From: Saccharothrix tamanrassetensis
GTDB taxonomy: Bacteria > Actinomycetota > Actinomycetes > Mycobacteriales > Pseudonocardiaceae
Assembly (NCBI RefSeq): GCF_014203665.1
Contig: NZ_JACHJN010000014.1
Location: forward strand, 124,001 to 188,000
Length of the DNA stretch: 64,000 bases
Reading direction: 5' to 3'
Shown here: in pieces, positions 7,470-16,287 of the stretch
Position numbering within the stretch: position 1 is the stretch's first letter
How the letters are laid out: every line of letters starts with the position of its first letter
Program-made: the position numbers and the translations under genes
Notes under the pieces: model-generated
The model's input: the letters and a program-made list of their open reading frames with translations, nothing else
Databases searched by the model: none
Told to the model about the DNA's origin: nothing

Positions 7470-8618
7470 ATGACCGGATCCGACCTCTCCCCCAAGGTGT
7501 TCGTCTCGTACTCGCACGACTCGCCGCGGCACAAGGAACTCGTCCGCCGGTTCAGCACGTTCCTGCGGGTGGAGGCGGGCATCGACACCCACCTGGACCA
7601 GTGGTACGAGGACCGCCGGCGCGACTGGTCCGCGTGGGCCTCCCGACACCTGCGCGAGGCCGACTTCATCATGGTCATCGCCTCCCCGGCGTACAAGCGG
7701 CGGGCGGAAGGCCTCGCGCCCACCGACGAGGGGCGCGGGGCGCAGTACGAGGCGGCGATCATCCGCGACAACCTGACCCGCAACCTGTCCGCCGAGACCG
7801 AGCGCGTGCTGCCGGTCGTGCTGCCCGGCCGGTCGGTGGACGAGATCCCGGACTTCCTGTGCGCGCACTCGACCACGCACTACGTCGTGCGCGAGTTCAC
7901 CCTGGCGGGGATAGCGGAACTGCTGGTCGCGCTGACCGGCGTGCCGCGGTTCTCGTTGCCGTCCAAGGGCAGGTTCGTCGGCTCGCCGTTCGCGGGTACG
8001 CCGTTCGAGGGTACGCCGTTCGAGGGCTCGCCGGCCGCTGGTGTGGCCTTCGGGGACTCGCCGGTCGGGCACTCGCCGCTCGCTGCGACGCGGTCGGGGG
8101 CCTCTCCGGTCGGGGGACCGCCGTTCGTCGGGGGTGCCGCGGTCCCGGAGACCTCGCAGCCCCGGCGGCCGTTGCCGCTCACCTCGATCCTGGTGCCCGT
8201 GGTGCGCGGTCGGGACATCCGGCTCACCGGCGCCCGCATCGACGGCGAGCACTACGGGGACAGCATCGTGCTGCGGCCCACGCTGTTCGCGTCCGAGGCG
8301 CGTGGCGTGATCGAGTTCGACCTGGGTCGTCGGTTCCGCAGGTTCGAGGTGGTGGCGGGGGTGCTGGACGACGCCACCGAGGCCGATCAGGTCGGCTGCT
8401 TCGAGACCTTCCACGACGGTGTGCGGCAGCCGCGGGTGGAGTGCACGCTGGGCAGGCCGGCCCGGATCGTGCAGGACGTGTCCCGGGTGCTCCGCCTGCG
8501 GCTGGTCGCCTACCGGCCGGATACCGTCGGCAGCCCGTTGCACGCGGGCGCCCTGTCGGCGTGCGGGAGGTCTGCTCGGCTGCCGGAGCTGGCCTGGGGC
8601 AATCCGACGGTCGGCTAG
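7470..8618 (+). CDS. SEFIR-domain protein with NPCBM-like C-terminus
   Basis: A 382-residue protein. Residues 8-150 match the SEFIR/TIR fold: KVFVSYSHDSPRHKELVRRF at the start, HLDQWYEDRRR, and MVIASPAYKRRAEG with the later YEAAIIRDNL helix. Residues 165-220 are a low-complexity linker with five-residue period (FAGTP-FEGTP-FEGSP) encoded by 15-bp DNA repeats. Residues 235-360 resemble an NPCBM domain (GEHYGDSIVLRP, GVIEFDLGRRFRRFEVVAGV, RVLRLRLVAYRP), like the pseudokinase next door. ATG 7470. Its stop overlaps the TIR-STAND gene stop by 4 nt. SEFIR proteins act as signalling adaptors or effectors; the role here is inferred. Confidence 0.8.
   Translation: MTGSDLSPKVFVSYSHDSPRHKELVRRFSTFLRVEAGIDTHLDQWYEDRRRDWSAWASRHLREADFIMVIASPAYKRRAEGLAPTDEGRGAQYEAAIIRDNLTRNLSAETERVLPVVLPGRSVDEIPDFLCAHSTTHYVVREFTLAGIAELLVALTGVPRFSLPSKGRFVGSPFAGTPFEGTPFEGSPAAGVAFGDSPVGHSPLAATRSGASPVGGPPFVGGAAVPETSQPRRPLPLTSILVPVVRGRDIRLTGARIDGEHYGDSIVLRPTLFASEARGVIEFDLGRRFRRFEVVAGVLDDATEADQVGCFETFHDGVRQPRVECTLGRPARIVQDVSRVLRLRLVAYRPDTVGSPLHAGALSACGRSARLPELAWGNPTVG
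7970..8125 (+). repeat. 15-bp repeats encoding the SEFIR linker
   Basis: Units of 15 bp (for example GGTACGCCGTTCGAG twice in a row near 7996-8025) encode an [FV]xG[ST]P-type five-residue repeat. They are in frame and separate the SEFIR domain from the NPCBM-like domain. Confidence 0.65.
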
Positions 8619-11563
8619 CGCTTCCTCCTCGGCGGGATGAACTTCTCCGACCACAGGAGGAACTTCCACGCCGGCGCGGGCAGGTTCGAGAAGATCAGCG
8701 ACAGCCAGGCCGCGAGCGCCGGCTCGGACCACCCGAGCGCCCTCAGCTCGCGGGAGGCCTCGGACATCATCCGGTTGCCCTCCGCGATCCGATCGGTCAT
8801 GACGTGGCACAGGCCCAGGTCGAGCCGGGTGGCCAGGCTGTCCGGGTGGGTGCGGCCGAGCGCCGCCACCTGCCTCGGCAACAGGTCCTCCAGGATCGCG
8901 CCCTGCCGCTCGTGGTCGTCGAGTTGGCCGTGGCACTGCGCGGTCGCGTGGCGGACCCGGTAGTGCAGCGGGTGGTCCTCGCCCAGCACCCGCGCGACCC
9001 GTGCCCCGACCTCGGCCAGCAGTTCCAGCGCCTGCCTCGGTCGGCCGCGGCTGACGATCGCCTTGCCCTCCATCACCAGGAGGTTCAGGGTCAACGGGCT
9101 GTCCGGGCCGTACCTGCGCTCGTAGTCTGCGCGCAGTTCGCCGATGCGCTGCGCGGAGCGCTCCCACACCTGGTTCCGCGACCCGATGTCGGTCAGCGCC
9201 ACCTGGAGCTCGGCCTCCGCGCGGAAGGCGACCGCCTGGAGGTGCAGCGGGTGCTCGACCATCCCCGCCGCGCGGAACGCGTCGGCCACCTCTCCCGCGG
9301 CTTTGCGCGCCTTGCCCGCCTCGCCGCGCCGCAGGCGCAGCTGCGTCAGTTCGATCATCGCACGCGGCCACGCCCCGCGAACGCCGGTGGTGCGGAGCTC
9401 GTGCGGGAGGTCGGGCAGCAGACGGTTGATGACGGCGAGCGCGGGGGCGTACTCCCCGCGCAGCCGCAAGCCGGCGGCGCGTGCGATCAGGACCAGGCCG
9501 CGTTCCTCCGCGGGCATCCACGCCGGCACGTCGCCGTGCACCTGGATGTCCCGCCTGCCGTAGAACACCTCGTCCGCCGCCGGGTAGTCGCCCAGGTGCT
9601 CGAAAGCCTGGGCGGCGAGGAGCCTGGAACGGTAGTGGGCGGGGAAGTTGCCGTCTTCGCCGGACAGCCGGATGGCGGTCTGCGCCCGTTCCAGCGCGGC
9701 GGTGTAGTCACCGGCGTTCAGTGCCGCGCGGGCGGCCAGGATCACGTCGTCGACGCCTTGCACGTCGAGCATGTGCTTGATGCGCAACAGTTCGGTGGCG
9801 GCCTCGTGCGCGCCGAGCAGGTCCCCCTCCTGCTCGGACGCCCGGGTGACCGCACGCAGCAGCTCGACCCGGACCTCCCGGCGGACCGCCTCCGACCGGG
9901 CCACCGAGCGGGCGTGCTGGTAGGTGTGCGGCGGGCAGTCGGTCGCGAGCAGTGCCACCAGGACCTCGGAAACCCTGCGGGTCAACAGGTTCAGCTCGTC
10001 GGCGGGCGACTCGCGGCGGACCGCCTCCACCACCAGTTGGTGCACCCGCCAGGTCTGCCGGGTCCGCCGGGTGTCGGCACGGTCCAGCCGGTGCGCGAGG
10101 CCGGCGTCGTCCAGTTCGTCCAGGGCGCTCGCGATGGCCCGTTCGTCGAGCTTGGCGTCGAGCGCGCTGTGGTGCGTGTCGTTGTTCGTGACGCCGAGGA
10201 CGCGGGCGAGGAGGCCCGCTTCGAAGGGCGCGGCGGACAGTGCGGCTGCCACGCCCAGCACCAGCCGAGCCGCGTCTCCGACCTCGCGGACCCGTGAACG
10301 AAGCACTCCGACGACCGACGTGGCCGCGCTGTCGGCCGAGTCCGTGGCACGCCGGGCGTTGGCGAGCCCCTGGCTGTTGCGCAGGTCGACCGCCGACGCG
10401 GCGAGCACGTACGGGTGGCCGCCGCACCGGTCGACCAGCGCGGTGATCGCGTCCCGGTCGGCCTGGTCCAGGTCCTTCCACTCGAACGCGAACAGCTCCT
10501 GGCCTTCGAAGGGCGTCAGGCCGTGCGGCTCCAGCACCGGCACCTGCCAGTCCGCACCCGCTTCCTGCGTCGTGCACAAGACGTACGCGCGCGGCGAGGC
10601 AGGCAGCAGGCCGTGCAGCACGTCCTTGCCCAGGCCGCGCGGAAGGTCGTCGACGACCCACAGCACGTCCTGCCCACGCGTGGTGAAGTGCCGTGCCACC
10701 AGTGCCTTCAGCCGGTCACCGGGCACACCTTCGACCTCCAGCCCGAGTTCGTCGGCCGCGATCGCGCGGAGCTGCCGCGTGGACTCCGCGACCACGTCGG
10801 CCCGGTCCACACCCGCGAGGTCGATCCAGTGCACGCCGCCGGGGTAGGCCTGCTGGAACAGCAGGGCGTAGCGCTCGGCCAGCCAGGTCTTGCCGGTTCC
10901 GGTGAAGCCCCTGATCACGGCGGAGGAGCACGGCGTCGGCGGACGGATCGCACGGACGTCCTTGGTGTGCAACAGGGTGTGGATGTGCCACAGGGCCGGG
11001 TACCGGCCGACGAAACGCCGTGGTGCGAGCACTTGCCGCGGCAGGTGGACCGTCGATCCGGGGGCGCCGTAGCCCAGTGGCACGTGGATGTCCCGCAGTC
11101 GTTCCCGCACGCGGAGAACGAGGAGGTCCAGGTCGATCTCGGTGGCCTGGGAGGCGTCGGAGCCCTGGGAAATGTGGAGGGCCTGGGAGGTCTGGCCGGG
11201 ACCGGCGGAGAGGTAGCCCGCGTCCTCCAGCTCCACCGGCACTATGTGCGACTCGTCGGGCTCCGGGTTGACGACCAGGATGCGGTCGCGCGGGTCACCG
11301 TGCCGCTGGGCCGCCAGGAAGGCCCGCGTCAACTCCCACTGGCACGCGTACCGGGTCGGGTAGCGCGCCGAGTACACCGCCAGGAACAGGCTGCCGGCGT
11401 CGAGCTGCCGGGCCAGGTTCGCCGAGATCGCGTCGAAGGACGGGTTCGCGACGTCCCGGAACACGGACACGCCGGCGGACACTAGGGCGTCCTCGATGCG
11501 ATCGACCAGATCCGTGTCGGACCAGGTGTAGCTGAGGAACACATCGGGTCGCCCGCTTGTCAT
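8615..11563 (-). CDS. TIR - NB-ARC (STAND) - TPR protein
   Basis: A 982-residue protein with the architecture of plant TIR-NLRs. Residues 5-140 are a TIR domain (DVFLSYTWSDTDLVDRIEDA, then SLFLAVYSARYPTRYACQWEL, where the Glu of CQWEL fits the catalytic Glu of NAD-cleaving TIRs). Residues about 190-480 are an NB-ARC ATPase: RRFVGR, P-loop GFTGTGKTWLA, Walker B DVLWVVDDL. Residues 550-950 are TPR-like repeats. ATG 11563 follows AGAGGA at 6 nt. Bacterial TIR-STANDs of this type are candidate phage sensors whose TIR depletes NAD; the target here is unknown. It lies tail to tail with the SEFIR gene. Confidence 0.85.
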   Translation of the reverse strand: MTSGRPDVFLSYTWSDTDLVDRIEDALVSAGVSVFRDVANPSFDAISANLARQLDAGSLFLAVYSARYPTRYACQWELTRAFLAAQRHGDPRDRILVVNPEPDESHIVPVELEDAGYLSAGPGQTSQALHISQGSDASQATEIDLDLLVLRVRERLRDIHVPLGYGAPGSTVHLPRQVLAPRRFVGRYPALWHIHTLLHTKDVRAIRPPTPCSSAVIRGFTGTGKTWLAERYALLFQQAYPGGVHWIDLAGVDRADVVAESTRQLRAIAADELGLEVEGVPGDRLKALVARHFTTRGQDVLWVVDDLPRGLGKDVLHGLLPASPRAYVLCTTQEAGADWQVPVLEPHGLTPFEGQELFAFEWKDLDQADRDAITALVDRCGGHPYVLAASAVDLRNSQGLANARRATDSADSAATSVVGVLRSRVREVGDAARLVLGVAAALSAAPFEAGLLARVLGVTNNDTHHSALDAKLDERAIASALDELDDAGLAHRLDRADTRRTRQTWRVHQLVVEAVRRESPADELNLLTRRVSEVLVALLATDCPPHTYQHARSVARSEAVRREVRVELLRAVTRASEQEGDLLGAHEAATELLRIKHMLDVQGVDDVILAARAALNAGDYTAALERAQTAIRLSGEDGNFPAHYRSRLLAAQAFEHLGDYPAADEVFYGRRDIQVHGDVPAWMPAEERGLVLIARAAGLRLRGEYAPALAVINRLLPDLPHELRTTGVRGAWPRAMIELTQLRLRRGEAGKARKAAGEVADAFRAAGMVEHPLHLQAVAFRAEAELQVALTDIGSRNQVWERSAQRIGELRADYERRYGPDSPLTLNLLVMEGKAIVSRGRPRQALELLAEVGARVARVLGEDHPLHYRVRHATAQCHGQLDDHERQGAILEDLLPRQVAALGRTHPDSLATRLDLGLCHVMTDRIAEGNRMMSEASRELRALGWSEPALAAWLSLIFSNLPAPAWKFLLWSEKFIPPRRKR

Positions 11564-11735
11564 CGCCGTCCTCTGCGCTGGCTCGGCCCGGCCGGCCGGT
11601 CGGGAAGGTGATGGCCCAGCGTGGCATGGCCGGAAGGAGAGGGACAGGACAAAAAGCGAACCAACCGTGGACGGTCGGGGCCAGGGTTGGCGCGAGTCGG
11701 CGGGCGGGTTGCCCGGCGGGCGCGCGGCATAGGCG

Positions 11736-12641
11736 CTAGTTGAGTTTTTCGTAGTCGGAGCGGATGGTGTCGAGGAGGGTCCGTACCGCGTCGCCGAAGA
11801 TGGCGCTGCCGTGCAGTCGCTGGAAGGTCTTGAGGTGGCCGCGCACGTCGTCGGGGTCGGTGATGACCACGTTGCCGGCCAGGAGGTCGAACACCACCAT
11901 GGTGTCGTCGAACACCACGAAGCCCGCGTCCGGCAGGGCGACTCGCAGGTGCCAGCGGATCACGCCGAGTTCGACGTCCGGGTGCCCGCTGAGCCGGTGG
12001 AGGCGATCCCAGTGCTCGGATGCCGAGCGCAGGGCGCCCTCGGACAGGACGACGACCAGTCGTTGGCCCGGTTTGGCCTCTCGCAGGAGCTGCGCGGGTA
12101 CACCGCACACGCCGAACGCCCGCACGGTCCGTGCGGCGGCCTCCGTGCGGGCGACCGTCACCTGTCGGCGCGCGACGCCCCGGTGCAGCACGGCTCGGCG
12201 GTGCGCGGCGTCGCGGGCCACCTTGTCCGCCAACGAGAGCAGTCGACGGCGCCACTCGGGCGGCAGGTCGTAGACGTCGGCCAGCCGCTCGACGTCCGCG
12301 ACCTTGGGCAGCAGCCGCCCGGTCTCCACCTTGGAGACCTTCGACTGGCTGATGCCCGCCCGCCGCCCCGCCACCGCGCCCGTCAGCCCCGAAGCCAGTC
12401 GGGCGCGCAGCAGTTCGGCGGACAGCTCCTCGCGACGGGCCCGTGCGTCGGCGACCGCCATCATGGTCGTGGCGGGGCGGTGGCCGCGCTTGCGCATCCG
12501 GACGCCTTCGGCCACCAGGACGCTGCGCACGGTCCCGTAGGAGCGGCCGGTGGCGGCGGCGAGGGCACGGATCGTCTCGCCTTCGGCGTAGCCTTTGGTG
12601 ACGAACGACTTGAAGCTCATCGCTCCCGGCTCCCCGGTCAT
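11736..12641 (-). CDS. HTH regulator with DUF5753-like C-terminal domain
   Basis: A 301-residue protein with two HTH-like parts. The first is near residues 14-50 (GYAEGETIRALAAATGRSYG). The second is an XRE HTH near 75-120 (RARLASGLTGAVAGRRAGIS, then KVETGRLLPKVADVERLAD). The last 140 residues resemble the DUF5753 ligand-like domain of Scr1-type regulators (AFGVCGVPAQLLREAKPGQ, HPDVELGVI, FVVFDDTMVVFDLL). ATG 12641 overlaps the stop of the gene upstream (ATGA), implying coupling; ATG 12620 with GGGGAG is an alternative. The partner gene is a small Cys/His protein. Confidence 0.75.
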   Translation of the reverse strand: MTGEPGAMSFKSFVTKGYAEGETIRALAAATGRSYGTVRSVLVAEGVRMRKRGHRPATTMMAVADARARREELSAELLRARLASGLTGAVAGRRAGISQSKVSKVETGRLLPKVADVERLADVYDLPPEWRRRLLSLADKVARDAAHRRAVLHRGVARRQVTVARTEAAARTVRAFGVCGVPAQLLREAKPGQRLVVVLSEGALRSASEHWDRLHRLSGHPDVELGVIRWHLRVALPDAGFVVFDDTMVVFDLLAGNVVITDPDDVRGHLKTFQRLHGSAIFGDAVRTLLDTIRSDYEKLN

Positions 12642-12886
12642 CGCGCGCACGCCGGGCGGTCCGGCCGCTCGTGGCACTGCCGGGGGAAGGCGGCGATGCC
12701 CTCGTGGGCGCGCCACGCGGTGTCGCAGGCCGGGCAGGTGGGCCAGCACCAGTGGACGTACGGCTGGGCGTGCGGGACGGTCAGCGGCAGGCCGCACAGC
12801 GTGTCGGCGTGGTCGCGGGGTGCTCGGTCGCTGCGGATGGCGTGCCGGCGGCCGTCGTGCGGCATCCAGCGGAAAGCACGGGTCAT
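12638..12886 (-). CDS. small Cys/His-rich protein, coupled to the HTH gene
   Basis: An 82-residue protein from ATG 12886 with an excellent SD (GGGGAGGA, 5-6 nt spacing). The middle carries HWCWPTCPACDTAW and later QCHERPDRP, so a small metal-binding knuckle is possible. Similar short proteins are often found beside DUF5753-type regulators in actinomycetes. Its TGA overlaps the next start by 4 nt. Function unknown. Confidence 0.7.
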   Translation of the reverse strand: MTRAFRWMPHDGRRHAIRSDRAPRDHADTLCGLPLTVPHAQPYVHWCWPTCPACDTAWRAHEGIAAFPRQCHERPDRPACAR

Positions 12887-12927
12887 CTGGTCCTCCCCTG
12901 GCCTGAACGGGCAGTCCAACGCTAAAG

Positions 12928-12941
12928 CCTGCACGTGCAGG
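12928..12941. promoter_or_regulatory. 14-bp perfect palindrome between divergent HTH operons
   Basis: CCTGCACGTGCAGG lies in the 146-bp spacer between the starts at 12886 (minus) and 13033 (plus). Each side has an HTH gene, so a dimeric operator controlling one or both operons is plausible. Confidence 0.5.
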
Positions 12942-13032
12942 TTGGGGAGTACACCATTGAGTGAAGGACGATTCCGGCGATGTGCGGCAGACTGATCGGC
13001 GCCCGGAAAAGACGAGGAAAGCCGAGGTGGTC

Positions 13033-13881
13033 ATGTCCGGCAGCGGCGCGAGCCCGACCGTCCACAAGCGACAGTTGGGCCTGGCGCTCACGTCCATGCG
13101 CGAGAGCGTGGGCAAGACGCAGGACCACGCCGCCGCCGTGCTGGAGTGCTCCCCGGCCAAGATCCGGCGCATCGAGGTCGGCGACGTGGCGATCCGCGCC
13201 GCCGAGCTGAACGTGCTGCTCGACTTCTACGGCGCGACCAGGCAGGCCCGCAAACCGATAGAGGAACTGGCCCGCGCGGCCCGCAAACGCCGCCCGCGCA
13301 CCCCGTACGGCACGGTCCTGCCGGACTTCTTCCGGCGGTTCTTCAACCTGGAGCAGATCGCGAGCGAAGTTCTGCGCTACCACGCGGAACTGGTCCCCGG
13401 CCAGCTCCAGACCCCGGAGTACGCCCGCGCGCTGATCGAGGCGAACCCGTTCCACCAGGAGGAGGAGCTGGAGCGGCTCGTCGAGGCGCGCCAAGCCCGC
13501 CAGGCCCTCCTGCTGGCAGGCGGGCAACGGCTGCACCTGGTGCTGCACGAGGCGGCGATCCGGACCGTCGTCGGCGGTCCCGAGGTCATGCGGGCGCAGT
13601 TGCAGCACCTGCGCAAGCTGGCCAGCCTGCCGAACGTCACGGTCCAGGTGGTGCCGTTCGGCGCCGGCGCACACGCCGCGTCGAGCTACCCGTTCGTCAT
13701 GCTGCTGTTCTCCGACGACCAGCGGCCGGTCGTCTACCTGGAGAACCTGACCACCGCCACCTCGGTCGAAGAGCCGTCGCACGTGGCGCAGTACGACCTG
13801 GTGTTCCGGCACCTGCTCGACGCCGCGCTGTCACCGGCCAAGAGCAGTGCCCTGCTGGCCACCGCGGCTGGCGAGCTGTAG
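13033..13881 (+). CDS. Scr1-family HTH / DUF5753 protein
   Basis: A 282-residue protein. Residues 10-70 are an XRE HTH (KRQLGLALTSMRESVGKTQD ... SPAKIRRIEVGDVAIRAAEL). Residues about 100-275 are DUF5753 (VLRYHAELVPGQLQTPEYAR, LASLPNVTVQVVPFGAGAHA, YPFVMLLFSDDQRPVVYLEN). Start ATG 13033 follows GAGG at 6 nt. It is followed 23 bp later by a DUF397 gene, the arrangement of the Scr1-Scr2 pairs of Streptomyces, which behave like antitoxin/toxin partners and influence antibiotic production. The same role here is inference from family and neighbour. Confidence 0.88.
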   Translation: MSGSGASPTVHKRQLGLALTSMRESVGKTQDHAAAVLECSPAKIRRIEVGDVAIRAAELNVLLDFYGATRQARKPIEELARAARKRRPRTPYGTVLPDFFRRFFNLEQIASEVLRYHAELVPGQLQTPEYARALIEANPFHQEEELERLVEARQARQALLLAGGQRLHLVLHEAAIRTVVGGPEVMRAQLQHLRKLASLPNVTVQVVPFGAGAHAASSYPFVMLLFSDDQRPVVYLENLTTATSVEEPSHVAQYDLVFRHLLDAALSPAKSSALLATAAGEL

Positions 13882-13904
13882 TACCGACGAGGAGGAGCAG
13901 GTTC

Positions 13905-14090
13905 ATGACCACGACCCCCACCCGGTGGCGCAAGTCGAGCCACAGCGGCGGAAACGGCGCCGACTGCGTCGAACTGGCGCACGCCACCGCGCGCCTGCTG
14001 GTGCGCGACTCGAAGAACCCCGACGGCCCGGTGCTCGCCTTCGACCGGGTTGACTTCACCGGCTTCCTGACCGGCCTCAAGAACGCGTGA
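13905..14090 (+). CDS. DUF397 protein (Scr2-like partner)
   Basis: A 61-residue protein matching DUF397: RWRKSSHSGGNGADCVELA, then LVRDSKNPDGPVLAF and a final F-helix. SD GGAGGAG lies 7-8 nt before ATG 13905. It is co-directional with the Scr1-type regulator upstream and probably co-transcribed. The DUF397 partner is regarded as the toxin-like or regulated member of such pairs; the biochemical activity is unknown. Confidence 0.88.
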   Translation: MTTTPTRWRKSSHSGGNGADCVELAHATARLLVRDSKNPDGPVLAFDRVDFTGFLTGLKNA

Positions 14091-14120
14091 CCCACCGCCC
14101 CCGGCTCCCCGCCGGGGGCC

Positions 14121-14516
14121 TCAGCGCCGTTCCCGCCACTGCGCCACCACGTCTTCGACGTCGAACGGCATCAGGTTCAGCGGCGGCCCGGACCTCGGCT
14201 TGCGGATGGCGTCGACGATGTTCTCGTTGATCTCCCCGATGATCCGCCGGACCTCCTGCTCGGTGCGGGCCCGTCCGGCCGCCTCCCGGGCAGCCGCCGC
14301 GTCCTTGCGCAACTGGAGGGTCGGCGGCAGCACCGTGCCCTCTTCCCGCCGGATCTTCTCCTTGACCCACCACAGCTCGTCGTGGGCCCCGGACAGCCCG
14401 CTCAACGGCTCCCCGGCACCCGGCAGGTTGTCGAACTCGCCCCGGTCCTGAGCCTCCCGGATCTGCCGATCGATCCACGACTCGAAGCTCGTACCAGCGG
14501 GTTTGCGCTCCGTCAT
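14121..14516 (-). CDS. DUF1992 (DnaJC28-like) protein
   Basis: A 131-residue protein with the DUF1992 signature: SFESWIDRQIREAQDRGEFD, NLPGAGEPL, DELWWVKEKIRREEG, and a PLNLMPFDVEDVV tail. The length is typical. Start ATG 14516 has GAGGG close upstream; the longer frame adds unrelated sequence. It is convergent with the DUF397 gene and alone in orientation. Function is unknown despite wide conservation. Confidence 0.88.
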   Translation of the reverse strand: MTERKPAGTSFESWIDRQIREAQDRGEFDNLPGAGEPLSGLSGAHDELWWVKEKIRREEGTVLPPTLQLRKDAAAAREAAGRARTEQEVRRIIGEINENIVDAIRKPRSGPPLNLMPFDVEDVVAQWRERR

Positions 14517-14683
14517 GCCCTCACCCCCTGCCCCCAGGCTACCTGGCGCACGGCCACGAGGTCGGCACAGCGGGTGACAGGACCCCTCCCCTGCGCACGC
14601 CCGGCCGGCCACGACAAGCCGGACAGCAGGGCCGGACCGATCCGGTCACCTTCGATCACGACGGTGACTGCTCCGAGGTCGGG

Positions 14684-15886
14684 TCAGTGGGACAGCCGGG
14701 ACGCGCGCGTCAGCAGGTAGTGCTGTTCCGGGGTGCTCGTGGTGCGGGCCGCAGCGGCTCGGTAGTACTCGATCGCGCGGGCCACGTCGCCGGCCTTCTC
14801 GTACAGGTGGGCACGGGCGGCGGCCACGCGGTGGTGGCCGGGCAACCTCGGCTCCAGTTCGTCGATGAGCTTCAGGCCGGCGGCCGGACCGTGCACCATC
14901 GCGGCGGCGATGGCCCGGTTCAGCGCCACCACCGGGTTGTCCGCCATGCGTGCCAGCAGGCCGTACATGGTCAGGATCTGCGGCCAGTCGGTGTCCTCCG
15001 CGCGCAACGCGTCGTCGTGGATGGCGGCGATGGAGGCCTGCAACTGGTACTCGCCGATCGCGCCGCGGGCGACGGCGGCCATGACCAGGTCGACGCCTTC
15101 GTTGATCAGGGCCTTGTCCCACAGCGTGCGGTCCTGCTGCTCCAACGGGATCAGCTCGCCTCGCGGTCCCGTGCGGGCGGGGCGGCGGGCGTCGGTCAGC
15201 AGCATCAACGCCAGCAGCCCGGCGACCTCGCCGTCCTCGGGCAACTGCGCGTGCACGGCCCTGGTGAGGCGGATGGCCTCACCGGACAGTTCGGTGCGGT
15301 GCAGTTCGCCGCCGACGCTGCTGGTGTAGCCCTCGTTGAAGATCAGGTACAGCACGTGCAGCACGGACCGCAGGCGCGCGGCCCACTCGTCCGGTCCGGG
15401 CATGGCGAACGTGGAGCCGGCCTTCTTCACGGTCTGCTTGGCGCGGCTGATCCGCTGCGCCATCGTGGGTTCCGGCACCAGGAACGCGTTCGCGATCTCC
15501 GCTGTGGTGAGGCCGCCGACGGCGCGCAGGGTCAGCGCGATGGCCGACGCGGGCGTCAGAGCCGGGTGACAGCAGAGGAACAGCACGATCAGCGTGTCGT
15601 CCTGTTCGGACACACCACCGGGCGGTGGCTCGTGCGACACCGCCTCCTCGCGCCGACGTCGGGCGGTCTCGCTGCGCAGCAGGTCGGTCATCTTCCGCAC
15701 GGCCACCTGGATCAGCCAGCCGCGCGGGTTGGCCGGCACGCCGTCCTCCGGCCAGTGCACGGCCGCCGCCAGCAACGCCTCCTGCACCGCGTCCTCGCCC
15801 AGCGCGAAGTCGTGGTACCGCCGCACGATCACGCCCAGGACCTGCGGCGCGAGGTCGCGCAGCAGGTCCTCGACGCGGTCCGTCAC
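14684..15886 (-). CDS. ECF42-type RNA polymerase sigma factor
   Basis: A 400-residue sigma factor, longer than ordinary ECFs. Region 2 lies near residues 5-70 (RYHDFALGEDAVQEALLAA, NPRGWLIQVAVRKMTDLLR) and region 4 near 105-165 (RAVGGLTTAEIANAFLVPEP, TMAQRISRAKQ). About 220 C-terminal residues of helical, TPR-like sequence follow (HRVAAARAHLYEKAGDVARA), the mark of the ECF42 group. GTG 15886 overlaps the stop of the DGPF gene by 4 nt (GTGA). ECF42 factors are encoded with DGPF/YCII proteins and are thought to be controlled through the C-terminal extension instead of a classical anti-sigma factor. Confidence 0.92.
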   Translation of the reverse strand: MTDRVEDLLRDLAPQVLGVIVRRYHDFALGEDAVQEALLAAAVHWPEDGVPANPRGWLIQVAVRKMTDLLRSETARRRREEAVSHEPPPGGVSEQDDTLIVLFLCCHPALTPASAIALTLRAVGGLTTAEIANAFLVPEPTMAQRISRAKQTVKKAGSTFAMPGPDEWAARLRSVLHVLYLIFNEGYTSSVGGELHRTELSGEAIRLTRAVHAQLPEDGEVAGLLALMLLTDARRPARTGPRGELIPLEQQDRTLWDKALINEGVDLVMAAVARGAIGEYQLQASIAAIHDDALRAEDTDWPQILTMYGLLARMADNPVVALNRAIAAAMVHGPAAGLKLIDELEPRLPGHHRVAAARAHLYEKAGDVARAIEYYRAAAARTTSTPEQHYLLTRASRLSH

Positions 15887-16287
15887 AGGTCCGGGGTGGC
15901 GGGCACGCTCATCAGCTCGCGCACCTCGATCGGCTGTCCCAGCGGCACACCGCCTGGGCCGGGTGCGGCGGACGCCTTCGCGGCGATCTCCAGCGCGCGT
16001 TCCAGCGTGGTGTCGACCATCCAGTAGCCCGCGAGGAGTTCCTTGGACTCGGGGAACGGCCCGTCGGTGACGACCGGAGCGCCGGCGCCGGTGAACACGA
16101 CGGTCTTGGCCAGCTCCGGGGCGGCCAGGCCCTGACCGTCGACCAGCTCCCCGTTGGCGGTCAGCTCCTCGGCCAGGTCACGCTGGAAGTCGAGGTGCGC
16201 CTTGACGTCCTGCGGGGCCCACTCGGGCATCGGGACGTCGCAGTTCGTGCTCGCGCCGTAGTTCATCAGGAGCAGGAACCTGGCCAT
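15883..16287 (-). CDS. DGPF/YCII-domain protein, ECF42 partner
   Basis: A 134-residue protein with the DGPF motif (VVTDGPFPESKELLAGYWMV) in a YCII-like alpha/beta fold; it begins MARFLLLMNYG. ATG 16287 is chosen because the family starts there and the upstream extension has no family match. It is translationally coupled to the ECF42 sigma gene. Such proteins are the usual target and operon partner of ECF42; enzymatic activity is unproven. Confidence 0.9.
   Translation of the reverse strand: MARFLLLMNYGASTNCDVPMPEWAPQDVKAHLDFQRDLAEELTANGELVDGQGLAAPELAKTVVFTGAGAPVVTDGPFPESKELLAGYWMVDTTLERALEIAAKASAAPGPGGVPLGQPIEVRELMSVPATPDL

Noticed and set aside
6000-10000. Very long open frames on the strand opposite the pseudokinase and TIR-STAND genes
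   Set aside because: Their translations are Arg/Gly/Ala/His-rich with no domain, and third-position G/C favours the annotated frames. They are shadows of high-GC coding DNA.
12638-12886. Small Cys/His protein as a DNA-binding zinc finger
   Set aside because: Only HWC..TCPAC and a distant Cys/His are present; spacing does not fit a standard zinc-finger class, so only possible metal binding is stated.
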